A stretch of 31,744 nucleotides of DNA from a virus. The stretch lies in IMG/VR virus record IMGVR_UViG_3300044703_000110, positions 1 through 31,744 of that record, one strand, 5' to 3'. The position numbers were made by a program, and so were the translations under genes. The notes beneath the pieces are model-generated. The model had not been told where the DNA came from and did no database searches. It saw nothing but the letters and a program-made list of their open reading frames with translations. This document shows, in pieces, positions 1-6,164 of this stretch (positions within the stretch are counted from its first letter, which is position 1; each line of letters starts with the position of its first letter).

Positions 1-350
<350 letters not shown>

Positions 351-491
351 GTCACCACCAGGGCTTTCGTAGGGACAGGCGCCCTGGCCTGCGATTTCAT
401 CTCCGGCTGCTTCCGGCCCAATCCGTTGTTTTCCGATCCTCTCGCGGCCTGGCCGCGGCCTGGACGACCCTCGCTGGTACCGTGCCCGGCG
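351..491. other. Spacer after rnpB with two inverted repeats
   Basis: I see no gene in these 141 bases. CCAGGGC (358-364) pairs with GCCCTGG (381-387) over a 16-nt loop and could end rnpB transcription, although no T-run follows. CGCGGCC-T-GGCCGCG (443-457) is a perfect palindrome and could be an operator. The local sequence has more T-rich stretches (for example 427-434) than the coding regions around it. Confidence 0.4.
478..491 (+). promoter_or_regulatory. -10-like TACCGT directly before a start codon
   Basis: TACCGT (478-483) is followed by GCCCGGCG and then ATG at 492. The same arrangement, xACCGT then 8 nt then ATG, precedes the genes starting at 14425 and 24081 on the other strand. 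The upstream GAATCC box found there is absent here: bases 449-454 read CTGGCC. This is a candidate leaderless start only. Confidence 0.35.
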
Positions 492-692
492 ATGACCCCC
501 GCCGAGTTCGCCGCCGCCCTCGACGCCATCCTCGCCCGCCTGGCCGAGGCCCGCCTGTGCCTGGGCGAGGGCGGGGCCACCGAGGCGCTGGCGACCGAGC
601 TGTACGACGCGGCCGAGGACCTGCACGAGCTGGCCCCGCGGCTGCCCGTCGCTCAGCCCGGCCCGAACAGCGGCCTGCCGCCTCGCGGGTAG
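492..692 (+). CDS. Small helical protein, unknown function
   Basis: This 66-residue protein starts with MTPAEFAAALDAI and is acidic and alanine/leucine-rich. It has two predicted amphipathic helices (about residues 4-25 and 30-50) and a proline/glycine-rich tail. I do not recognise the family. The ATG at 492 was chosen because it sits 8 nt after TACCGT, the spacing seen at several phage promoters in this window; there is no Shine-Dalgarno sequence. Its last 40 bases overlap the 3' end of the convergent gene at 653-835. Third-position GC bias supports coding. It is the first gene after rnpB, so it belongs either to the phage or to a host flank. Confidence 0.5.
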   Translation: MTPAEFAAALDAILARLAEARLCLGEGGATEALATELYDAAEDLHELAPRLPVAQPGPNSGLPPRG

Positions 693-835
693 GCGCCGGG
701 GCGCCCGTCGGCCGACAGGTACATGCGCAGCCCGCACGACGGGCACGCGCCCTCGTGGCTGGGCGGGCGGCCGTCGCCGTGGTCGACGGACTCGAAGTCG
801 GTGGGCGCCCGGCAGTCGAGGCAGGGGCGGGTCAC
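653..835 (-). CDS. Small zinc-ribbon protein
   Basis: This 60-residue protein has two CxxC pairs, CLDC (about residues 5-8) and CPSC (about residues 33-36), separated by a loop rich in His, Asp and Gly. This is a typical four-cysteine zinc ribbon, and single-ribbon proteins of this size are common in actinobacterial phages, where most have no assigned role. The GTG start at 835 has no Shine-Dalgarno sequence, but a TACGAT hexamer lies 7 nt upstream on the same strand, which fits leaderless transcription. The gene diverges from the forward cassette at 944-1521 and its 3' end overlaps the small forward gene ending at 692. Confidence 0.6.
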   Translation of the reverse strand: MTRPCLDCRAPTDFESVDHGDGRPPSHEGACPSCGLRMYLSADGRPGAYPRGGRPLFGPG

Positions 836-842
836 GGGGCCA

Positions 843-877
843 ATCGTAGGGGCGCGAGCGCTCGTGTTGACACGTTC
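843..877 (-). promoter_or_regulatory. Candidate leaderless promoter of the zinc-ribbon gene
   Basis: On the minus strand GAACGT (877-872), 23 nt, TACGAT (848-843), 7 nt and GTG follow one another. The spacing equals that of the eight GAATCC-N23-xAxxxT sites elsewhere, but only GAA of the upstream box is kept. It overlaps the opposing -35 box of the forward cassette, so the two transcription units would compete here. Confidence 0.35.
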
Positions 878-897
878 GGCCCGCTCGCTCGTATTAC
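867..897 (+). promoter_or_regulatory. Sigma70-type promoter for the forward cassette
   Basis: TTGACA (867-872) is a perfect -35 box, with TATTAC (892-897) 19 nt further on as the -10 box. Transcription would start near 904 and lead into AGGGAGGTG and the cassette at 944-1521. It looks like a host-type housekeeping promoter, unlike the GAATCC promoters of the late operon, so the cassette could be expressed independently of the lytic programme. Confidence 0.5.
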
Positions 898-943
898 CTC
901 CCAGGGAGGTGACGACGACTATGGCCTGGGAGAGGGGACGGCT

Positions 944-1171
944 TTGCCGGCAAGGCCGAAGCATCCGAACAAGGACTTCGAGGCGCTCTTGCGCGAGGCC
1001 GAGCTACGGCATTGGGCCGTGTGGAGGGACGCCCGCTACTTCAAGTGTCGCTGCCCATGTGACGAGAAGCACTACGTCGGGGTTGTGCTGACCCCGTCCG
1101 GAAGCCGTACCCTGATAAACACCAGGAAGAGGTTCGAGAGGCTCCCGTGCTGGAAGGAGGTGGGGCTGTGA
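944..1171 (+). CDS. Small CxC-motif protein, first gene of a two-gene cassette
   Basis: This 75-residue protein carries KDFEALLREAELRHW, then ARYFKCRCPC, LTPSGSR and a final RFERLPCW block. I associate this layout (a helix, a YFKCxCPC strand, and a basic helix ending in CW) with small actinobacterial proteins that occur in pairs and resemble HicA-like toxins. That assignment is from memory and unproven. The TTG at 944 is chosen because AGAGGGGA lies 5 nt upstream. The better-looking ATG at 921, behind AGGGAGGTG, is in another frame, so a frameshift or sequencing error between 921 and 944 is an alternative. The stop overlaps the next gene as GTGA. Confidence 0.6.
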   Translation: MPARPKHPNKDFEALLREAELRHWAVWRDARYFKCRCPCDEKHYVGVVLTPSGSRTLINTRKRFERLPCWKEVGL

Positions 1172-1521
1172 AGTTCGAGGTCACATACTACGGCCAGTTC
1201 GTCTGCTCCCCCGAGTTCGACGGCGAGGTCTACGACGATGCCGAGGAGATCGAGAAGGGCTTCGACGGGACGATGCGCGAGTTGGCGGCGCTCAATGTCG
1301 AGGACGCGTCGGTCAGTGGCTCCATCGCCTCAGGCGACATCGAGATCAGCGGCGTCTTCGAGGGCGATACCCACGCTGACGCCGTCAGCACGGCCGACGT
1401 CGCCTTCCGGTCGGCCTTCCATGCGGCGGGCGTCTTCACCCGCGAGTGGGAGACGGACAACCATCGGCTGTGGCTGCGGATCGAGAAGATCGAGGCTGGC
1501 GACCTCGTGGACGCGCCCTAA
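1168..1521 (+). CDS. Acidic protein, second gene of the forward cassette
   Basis: This 117-residue acidic protein begins VKFEVTYYGQFVCSPEF and contains SGSIASGDIEISGVFEGD, then SAFHAAGVFTREWETD. An alternating beta core followed by a helix and a Trp-rich end fits a small alpha/beta fold. I recall similar proteins encoded right after CxCPC proteins in actinobacteria, which suggests an antitoxin or partner role; this is inference. The GTG at 1168 is preceded by GGAGGTGG (1155-1162), and its first bases overlap the stop of the first gene (GTGA), so the two are translationally coupled. GC content is lower than in the late genes, consistent with cargo acquired separately. Confidence 0.65.
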   Translation: MKFEVTYYGQFVCSPEFDGEVYDDAEEIEKGFDGTMRELAALNVEDASVSGSIASGDIEISGVFEGDTHADAVSTADVAFRSAFHAAGVFTREWETDNHRLWLRIEKIEAGDLVDAP

Positions 1522-1548
1522 GCCACCGGCGTCACCGGCCGTCGGGCG

Positions 1549-1713
1549 TCATCGCACGGGGACGACGGTCGGCTCCTCGACCCACTTGCGGATCGCGGCC
1601 CGGACTGCCTGGGAGACGGTCCAGTCGTAGGAGTCAGCGATGCTCTTGACGCGCTCGTACGGGTCGGCTGGCATCCTGACGATGATCTGCTTGCTGGTCG
1701 GGGTCTCGGCCAT
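1549..1713 (-). CDS. Ribbon-helix-helix DNA-binding protein
   Basis: The 54 residues contain a beta strand SKQIIVRMP (about 7-15), a first helix DPYERVKSIADSYD and a second helix TVSQAVRAAIRKWVEE. This is the strand-helix-helix pattern of the Arc/MetJ/CopG family, which dimerises and inserts the strand into the major groove. It probably acts as a transcriptional regulator or antitoxin-like repressor. It is the last minus-strand gene of the lysis block and converges with the forward cassette ending at 1521. The ATG at 1713 follows a C-rich stretch without a Shine-Dalgarno sequence, so translation may be coupled to the upstream gene, which ends 8 bases before. Its targets are unknown; the late promoters of this phage are one possibility. 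Confidence 0.75.
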   Translation of the reverse strand: MAETPTSKQIIVRMPADPYERVKSIADSYDWTVSQAVRAAIRKWVEEPTVVPVR

Positions 1714-1721
1714 GGGGGGCG

Positions 1722-1931
1722 TCACCGGGCTGGCGTCGCGCAGCAGCCGTCGCAGCCATGGACGCCGTGGTGGGCGCCGCCCGTCGACTCGGCGAGGCGG
1801 GCCACGGAGGCGGGGTCGGGGTGGCCCACGCCGTGCGGGCAGACGCGCTCGACCAGCCCGCCCGCCCGCTGGACCGTGGGCCACTGCCGCCACTCGGGCA
1901 CGGACGGCGACCCCCCTGCCCGCTCGCTCAT
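1722..1931 (-). CDS. Small Cys/His-rich actinophage protein
   Basis: The 69 residues end in VCPHGVGHPDP and then GVHGCDGCC. A CxHG...H...HGCxGCC arrangement suggests metal binding. I have seen this CPHGxGHPD...HGCDGCC layout in many actinobacteriophage genomes near the lysis genes, always without assigned function. The ATG at 1931 overlaps the stop of the holin-like gene (ATGA), so the two are coupled. The N-terminal part (PSVPEWRQWPTVQRAGG) is polar. A role in lysis timing or as an accessory to the holin would be inference from position alone. Confidence 0.7.
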   Translation of the reverse strand: MSERAGGSPSVPEWRQWPTVQRAGGLVERVCPHGVGHPDPASVARLAESTGGAHHGVHGCDGCCATPAR

Positions 1932-2131
1932 GGGGCGGGGGGCGGCGCCGCGGCGGGCTTGGCCACCGGCGTCACCGACTGGCGCACGGCGAGCGCCAGC
2001 ACCGCCGCGACGACGGCCATGACGGCGCCGACCTGCTCGGTCGACAGGCGCACGCCGAACGCCAGCAGCAGCCCGAGGGCGGCCTGGACGGCGCCCGCTA
2101 TGGCGGCGGGCTCGCTCTTGATCCAGCTCAT
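1928..2131 (-). CDS. Two-TM holin-like membrane protein
   Basis: The 67-residue protein begins MSWIKSEPAAIAGAVQ and has two hydrophobic segments, about residues 10-28 and 36-53, joined by a short LSTEQVG turn, with a proline/alanine tail. This size and topology match small holins of actinobacterial phages, which form pores in the cytoplasmic membrane and release the endolysin. It has a good Shine-Dalgarno sequence (AGGAGA, 5 nt before ATG). The endolysin lies about 1.3 kb upstream in the same transcription direction. It could instead be a phage membrane protein of another role, but it is the strongest holin candidate of the four membrane proteins in this block. Confidence 0.7.
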   Translation of the reverse strand: MSWIKSEPAAIAGAVQAALGLLLAFGVRLSTEQVGAVMAVVAAVLALAVRQSVTPVAKPAAAPPPAP

Positions 2132-2245
2132 CTCTGTCTCCTGTCCCTGCTCGTCCTCACCGGCCGCGAGCCGGTACTCGTGTTGCGATGACTCCCCCAG
2201 CGCCAGGTCCTCCTTGGTTGCGGTGGGCGGCAAGCCTCCACGTCC

Positions 2246-2683
2246 TCACCTCACGAGGGCCACGGCGATGGCGACGACGGCGGCGAGGAGGGCGGCGACC
2301 TGGCCGAGGACCAGCCACCCGGCGTTGATGCCGGCGGTGCGGCCCTCCAGCCGGTCGAGGCTGGCGGCCACCATGTCGACCTTGTCCGCGAGCGCCACGA
2401 ACCTTGAGTCGATCGTGGTCAGCTCCGACTTGAGCTCGACGCGGGTGGCGAGCGTGACGATGTAGTCGTTCAGCGCGCCCCGCAGCTCGTTGACGCCGGC
2501 GAAGCGCAGGTCGAGGGAGGCCGCCAGCTTGTCGCCGGCCTCCTTGACGGTCGCGAGGGCGGCGGCGCTCGCGCCCTCCTGGGCCTCGAACCGCTGCTCG
2601 TAGCGGCGGTCGGCCTCGGCGAGCAGCAGCGTGATGTGCTCGCGGAGGGAGTCGACGGTCCACTCGGTGCCGCCGCCGGGCAT
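2246..2683 (-). CDS. Coiled-coil protein with C-terminal membrane anchor
   Basis: This is a 145-residue protein. Residues about 8-118 are heptad-rich (SLREHITLLLAEADRRYEQ, then an alanine-rich part and ELKSELTTIDSRF), predicting a long coiled coil. Residues about 122-144 form one hydrophobic helix (VAALLAAVVAIAVALV), giving a tail-anchored topology. Similar SLREH...EADRRYEQRF proteins sit in the lysis regions of actinophages and are often called holins or membrane proteins. The ATG overlaps the stop of the upstream gene as TGATG. It may form a complex with the neighbouring TM-first coiled-coil proteins; function is otherwise unknown. Confidence 0.65.
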   Translation of the reverse strand: MPGGGTEWTVDSLREHITLLLAEADRRYEQRFEAQEGASAAALATVKEAGDKLAASLDLRFAGVNELRGALNDYIVTLATRVELKSELTTIDSRFVALADKVDMVAASLDRLEGRTAGINAGWLVLGQVAALLAAVVAIAVALVR

Positions 2684-3186
2684 CAGGGGCACCCGACGAC
2701 GGGCAGGGCCGCGCACGCCGTCGTGGTCGTCGTGGCCGGGGGCGTGGGCGGCCGTGCCGTGGTCGTGGTCGTGGCCGGGCTGGCGGAGGTCGTGGTGGAT
2801 GACGGTGGGCGCGCGGCCGTGGTCGTGGCCGTGGCCACCGGGGCCGAGGGCGGGCGGGCGGGCGGCGGCGGCGCGACGGCGGGCGTGATGTGCGCGGCCA
2901 CGAGCTGGGCGGTGAGCGTGCGCACGTCGTCTGCCAGCCGGGCCTGCACGGCGGCGTCGTCTGCCACCTGGCGCCGCAGGGCCGCCACCTGCGCCTGCAG
3001 GACCGCTCGCGGCTCGCTGGACTGGGCGGCCGCGTGGAAGAACGCCACGAGCACGATGGCGAGCAGCGACAGGGCGACGGCCGCCAGGGCGCCGGCCCCG
3101 CCGAGCACGACGCGGCTGCCCAGCCGCCCGAGCCGGCGGGCCTCGGCCGCCAGCGCGTCAGTGGGGCCGGCGGCTGACCCGCTCAT
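2683..3186 (-). CDS. Membrane protein with coiled coil and Thr/Pro-rich tail
   Basis: The 167-residue protein has a hydrophobic helix at about residues 29-52 (ALAAVALSLLAIVLVAFF), a coiled coil at about 58-95 (AVLQAQVAALRRQVADDAAV), then about 60 residues made almost only of Pro, Thr, Ser and Ala. The tail looks like a wall-spanning stalk on the outer face of the membrane. It overlaps the upstream gene by 29 bases in another frame. I do not recognise a family. The topology recalls spanin- or stalk-like lysis accessories, but actinobacterial phages have no established spanin of this kind, so the role is open. Confidence 0.6.
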   Translation of the reverse strand: MSGSAAGPTDALAAEARRLGRLGSRVVLGGAGALAAVALSLLAIVLVAFFHAAAQSSEPRAVLQAQVAALRRQVADDAAVQARLADDVRTLTAQLVAAHITPAVAPPPPARPPSAPVATATTTAARPPSSTTTSASPATTTTTARPPTPPATTTTTACAALPVVGCP

Positions 3187-3433
3187 CGCGCTCGGCCCAT
3201 CGCCGCTCGCACTCGGCCAGCCGGCGGTCGAGGTCCGCCACCTTGCCCTGCAGCGTCTCCCTCCAGCCCTGCTCGCCGCGCGCCTTGCCCTCCCAGGCCG
3301 CGGCCGCCGCCTGGTCCAGGCGCGAGCGCACGACGTAGTACGCGGTCACGACCGCGCCGACCAGGCCGACGAGGCCGACGGCGAGGGCCACGCCCGCCCC
3401 AAGGGCGTCCACGGCGGACTGTGCACACAGCAC
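3158..3433 (-). CDS. Small TM plus coiled-coil protein, holin-like
   Basis: The 91 residues begin VLCAQSAVDALG, have one long hydrophobic segment (about 12-36, ALAVGLVGLVGAVVTAYYVV), and then a charged helix with heptads (LQGKVADLDRRLAECERRW). It is the first gene after the endolysin, and a single-TM protein with a charged cytoplasmic helix in this place is often part of the holin system. The GTG at 3433 is the first possible start in the frame, because a TGA lies 12 bases upstream. Its end overlaps the next gene by 29 bases. It could act as a holin, antiholin or scaffold for the other membrane proteins. Confidence 0.65.
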   Translation of the reverse strand: MLCAQSAVDALGAGVALAVGLVGLVGAVVTAYYVVRSRLDQAAAAAWEGKARGEQGWRETLQGKVADLDRRLAECERRWAERDERVSRRPH

Positions 3434-3476
3434 GCGTGCCCATCACCGCCCTGCCGCGCGCGACATGGGATCCCGC

Positions 3477-4406
3477 CTACTTCGCCCGGAAGCCGTAGAT
3501 GCCGCCGTCGTCGCCGAGCATCGTGTACCCGCGCCCGTCGGGGTGGGCGCTGCCGCCCACGATGTCGCGCTCGCCCTGCCGCTGGGCCAGCGGCAGGGAC
3601 GTGTAGGACCCCCAGAACTGGGCGTCGCCGAACGAGAACACCCCGCCGTCGCGGCCGAGCAGCCAGTAGCCGTTGCCCGTGACCGTCGGCACGATGGCCG
3701 ATATGGGCGCGCCCAGCGGCTTGCCTCCCATGGAGCCGAGGACGGGCGCGCCGCCGAAGGCGCCGACGCCGCCGTCGGCGCCCGCGACCCATGCTTGGCC
3801 TGGGTGGCCCGGGCGCTCGATCGCCATCACGGCGTTGGGGAAACGGGCCATGGCCTCTCCCGGGGTGGTGGGGACGGCGCTCGCCGTCATCTGCTCGTTG
3901 AGGAATGCCCACTCCTCGTCGGTGTAGGCGGGGTCGGTGTGGTCGTTCTCGGGGACCTGGGAGTGCCCGTAGTGGCCCCCTGTGCCGTCCCAGGTGGTGC
4001 TGTCGCGGTTGCCGCCCCCGCTCGTCGGGGGACGGCCCTCGGGCCAGGCCCACGGCACGTGGTGCTCCTCCTCGATCCATCTCAGGAGGCGCACGAGGTG
4101 CACGAGCGTGGAGTGGTCCGTCGGTGGCCCGACCGTCTCGATCTGGATGGCGCCGTCGAAGTTGGTCTCGACGCCGCCCCGCTTGTTGACCAGCGACCGG
4201 GAGCCCTCGCCCGTGTCGACATGCTGGCTCACGCCGCCGGGGTGGACGGTGAAGTGCGGGTCCGACCGGTTGGCCCTGTAGGCCCCCCTCGCGCCGGCCA
4301 GCGTCGAGCCGTACGTCTTGTGGTGCACGACCTTGAGCGGCCCGCCGCGGAACGGCCCTATGCCACCCGAGATGGGGTCCCACGCGGCGAAGGGGCAGCG
4401 GGCCAT
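3477..4406 (-). CDS. Endolysin: amidase domain plus surface-repeat tail
   Basis: This 309-residue protein is a predicted N-acetylmuramoyl-L-alanine amidase that cuts the peptidoglycan stem peptide. The amidase_2/PGRP-like domain (about residues 20-162) shows zinc-ligand candidates His28/His29, His148 and the GHSQVPENDHTDP block (147-159). From about residue 190 the tail holds three repeats, the clearest GRDGGVFSFGDAQFWGS (251-267). I know these repeats from surface proteins of Acidimicrobiia and other actinobacteria, so they may bind the host wall. The ATG lies 6 nt after the -10-like GACGAT of a GAATCC promoter, suggesting a leaderless mRNA. It heads the lysis unit running to 1549. There is no signal peptide, so it needs a holin. 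Confidence 0.88.
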   Translation of the reverse strand: MARCPFAAWDPISGGIGPFRGGPLKVVHHKTYGSTLAGARGAYRANRSDPHFTVHPGGVSQHVDTGEGSRSLVNKRGGVETNFDGAIQIETVGPPTDHSTLVHLVRLLRWIEEEHHVPWAWPEGRPPTSGGGNRDSTTWDGTGGHYGHSQVPENDHTDPAYTDEEWAFLNEQMTASAVPTTPGEAMARFPNAVMAIERPGHPGQAWVAGADGGVGAFGGAPVLGSMGGKPLGAPISAIVPTVTGNGYWLLGRDGGVFSFGDAQFWGSYTSLPLAQRQGERDIVGGSAHPDGRGYTMLGDDGGIYGFRAK

Positions 4407-4412
4407 GGGGCC

Positions 4413-4447
4413 ATCGTCGGGCCACGCGCGCCAGCGGATTCGGATTC
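4413..4447 (-). promoter_or_regulatory. GAATCC late promoter of the lysis unit
   Basis: On the minus strand GAATCC is present twice in tandem (4447-4442 and 4441-4436). Counting from the first copy, 23 nt separate it from GACGAT (4418-4413), and ATG follows 6 nt later. It directly follows the stop codon of the preceding gene. The second copy sits 17 nt from the hexamer, the usual sigma70 spacing, so this site may be stronger or differently regulated. Confidence 0.65.
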
Positions 4448-4448
4448 G

Positions 4449-4988
4449 TCACCCGAGGGAGAAGCCCAGGTTGTCCAGCGACACCCACGTGTTGCTGCCG
4501 ACCGTGCACCTCACGTCGCCCACGGACGTGACGCGGGCCTCGCCGAACAAGTCGTTCGACACAGTGGCCAGTATGTTCTCCCGCGCGGGCCTGAACGCTG
4601 CCGGGAGGTTGAAGATCGGCGTGTTGATCGTGCCGCTCTTGACGAGCCCCCGCAGGACGACCATGCCGCCGACACGCCTGTACCCGGCAGCGTTGAACGT
4701 GGTGACGTCGTAGTTCACCCACGCGTTGAGGAGCGTGGGGGCGACCCACCCGGCCCCCACCGGCCCCAGCACCAGCCAGTCCGGCCCGTCGCGCAGCGCC
4801 CACACCGTGTCGCCCACGACCGGCGCGTAGCTCGCGAGCGCGACATAGCCCGCCTGGGTGGGGCCGCCGCCGATGGACAGGCTGGCCGTGCCGTCGGCCG
4901 CCACCGCCTGCACCGTCGCCTGGCGCATCCGCTTGACCGCCGGCCGGGCGAGGAGCCGGCGCCGCGTGCGCCGGGCGGGGACCGCCAC
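4449..4988 (-). CDS. Small tail-tip / receptor-binding-like protein
   Basis: The 179 residues have a basic start (ARRTRRRLLARPAVKR), a small beta-barrel-like part (about 20-78: ATVQAVAADGTASLSIGG ... GPDWLVLGPVG) resembling the OB-like domain of tail hub or spike proteins, and a C-terminal beta-sandwich-like part (about 85-179: WVNYDVTTFNAAGYRRVGG, then LPAAFRPAREN). The C-terminal style is seen in tail-fibre and receptor-binding heads of siphophages. It is the last gene of the tail unit, just before the endolysin unit, a usual place for an adsorption protein. The stop of the upstream gene abuts the GTG start (TAG|GTG). Assignment rests on pattern and position. Confidence 0.6.
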   Translation of the reverse strand: MAVPARRTRRRLLARPAVKRMRQATVQAVAADGTASLSIGGGPTQAGYVALASYAPVVGDTVWALRDGPDWLVLGPVGAGWVAPTLLNAWVNYDVTTFNAAGYRRVGGMVVLRGLVKSGTINTPIFNLPAAFRPARENILATVSNDLFGEARVTSVGDVRCTVGSNTWVSLDNLGFSLG

Positions 4989-6164
4989 CTACGCCACCCG
5001 CCGCTCGCGCGCCGTGGCCCGCATCCCGTCCCTCGCCCGCAGCGGGATCGTGAGCGCGTCCAGGCTGTACTCGGCGTTGACCCTCGAGATCGCGCGCGTG
5101 ACGTGCACGACGTCCGACTCCTCGTGGCAGGGGTTCACGAGGCCGTTCCATGCCAGCACCTCGGGCACGCCCTTGAGGTTGCGGACCCGCCCGGCCGCCG
5201 CGGCCTGTCCCTGGGCCACCGTCGTGATGAACGGCGAGGCCTCGAAGTACGGGACGAGCCCGTACGGCCCGGGCGGGATGGGCGGCACCGCCTCGGGGTT
5301 GCCCGCGTACGTCGGGCTGCGGGGGTCCGAGTCCCAGGCGCTGCCCCGCACCGCGACCGTGTTCGTCGTGTTCTCGCCCGAGAGCACCACGTAGTTGTAA
5401 ACCCTCTCGTTGTCCATGTCCTTGGACAGGTCGGTGATGGTCATCTGCGGGCCCTCCACGTACGACGCCACGACGGGCGCCGCCGCCGGGTCGGGGACGG
5501 GCTGGATGACGCACACGCCGTCCGGGGCGAAGAACACCTCGTAGCCCATGCTGTCGGCGATCCCCTTGACCGAGTCCGTCCACGGGCTCGCCTGCTCGTC
5601 GAACACCAGGCGCGGCAGCGTGTGCGCGCTGGCCGTGACGCGGAACGCCGTGCCCGGACGGCGGTCGAGGATGATGGCCTGGAGCACGTCCGTGGCAAGC
5701 CCGCCGGCGGCCACGACGTAGGGCGACGCCCACCGGTTGCGGTCGACTGCGCGGCTGCGGTCGTACGCCGTGAGGGCGATGCCGACGCCCTTGGCCGAGT
5801 CCGCCACCTGCACGCGCCCGAGCCCGAACGTGCCCAGCGCCTTGTACTCGGGCGCCGCCACCCCCGGAAGCGCGAGCCCGCGCCAGAGGCGCACCTCGTT
5901 GCCGGACACGACGGAGAGCAGGTCGGTGGCGGCGGCCGGCACGATGGACCCGGTGGGGTCGACGAGGCGCAGGTCGCAGCGCCGCCGGTATGCCTGGGCG
6001 CGGTCGACGCTGACCGACCCGTCATCCACCAGCAGGGCGGGCGACGCCGTCGAGTCAGACGACGCGATGACCTTGCCGGTGGGGTCGAGCACCTCGACCT
6101 TGGACGCGACGACCTGGCTCCCGGACGCCAGGGCGGCCTGGAACGCGGCCGTGCAGCCCTGCAT
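4989..6164 (-). CDS. Minor tail protein, DUF5047-like baseplate hub
   Basis: This 391-residue protein resembles the DUF5047 family of actinophage minor tail proteins, which probably form part of the baseplate or tail hub. Typical features are a start reading FQAALASGSQVVASKVEVLD, the VDDGSVSVDRAQAYRRRCDLRL strand pattern (given here in part), GNEVRLWRGLALP, a middle part with GIADSMGYEVFFAPDG, and MDNERVYNYVVLSGEN. The order tape measure, large minor tail protein, this protein, small tip protein is standard for such phages. The start abuts the stop of the previous gene. The alternative annotation would simply be 'minor tail protein'. Confidence 0.75.
   Translation of the reverse strand: MQGCTAAFQAALASGSQVVASKVEVLDPTGKVIASSDSTASPALLVDDGSVSVDRAQAYRRRCDLRLVDPTGSIVPAAATDLLSVVSGNEVRLWRGLALPGVAAPEYKALGTFGLGRVQVADSAKGVGIALTAYDRSRAVDRNRWASPYVVAAGGLATDVLQAIILDRRPGTAFRVTASAHTLPRLVFDEQASPWTDSVKGIADSMGYEVFFAPDGVCVIQPVPDPAAAPVVASYVEGPQMTITDLSKDMDNERVYNYVVLSGENTTNTVAVRGSAWDSDPRSPTYAGNPEAVPPIPPGPYGLVPYFEASPFITTVAQGQAAAAGRVRNLKGVPEVLAWNGLVNPCHEESDVVHVTRAISRVNAEYSLDALTIPLRARDGMRATARERRVA

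Noticed and set aside
351-491. Phage attachment site in the spacer after rnpB
   Set aside because: No second copy of a core sequence is present in the window and no integrase lies nearby, so it cannot be called.
921-1091. Coding region from ATG 921 in its own frame
   Set aside because: Despite a good ribosome site, the product is Arg/Ser-rich with no pattern, while the overlapping frame shows a clear small protein family.
2683-2880. GT-rich tract as a regulatory or recombination repeat
   Set aside because: It is explained by the Thr/Pro-rich tail coded on the minus strand.
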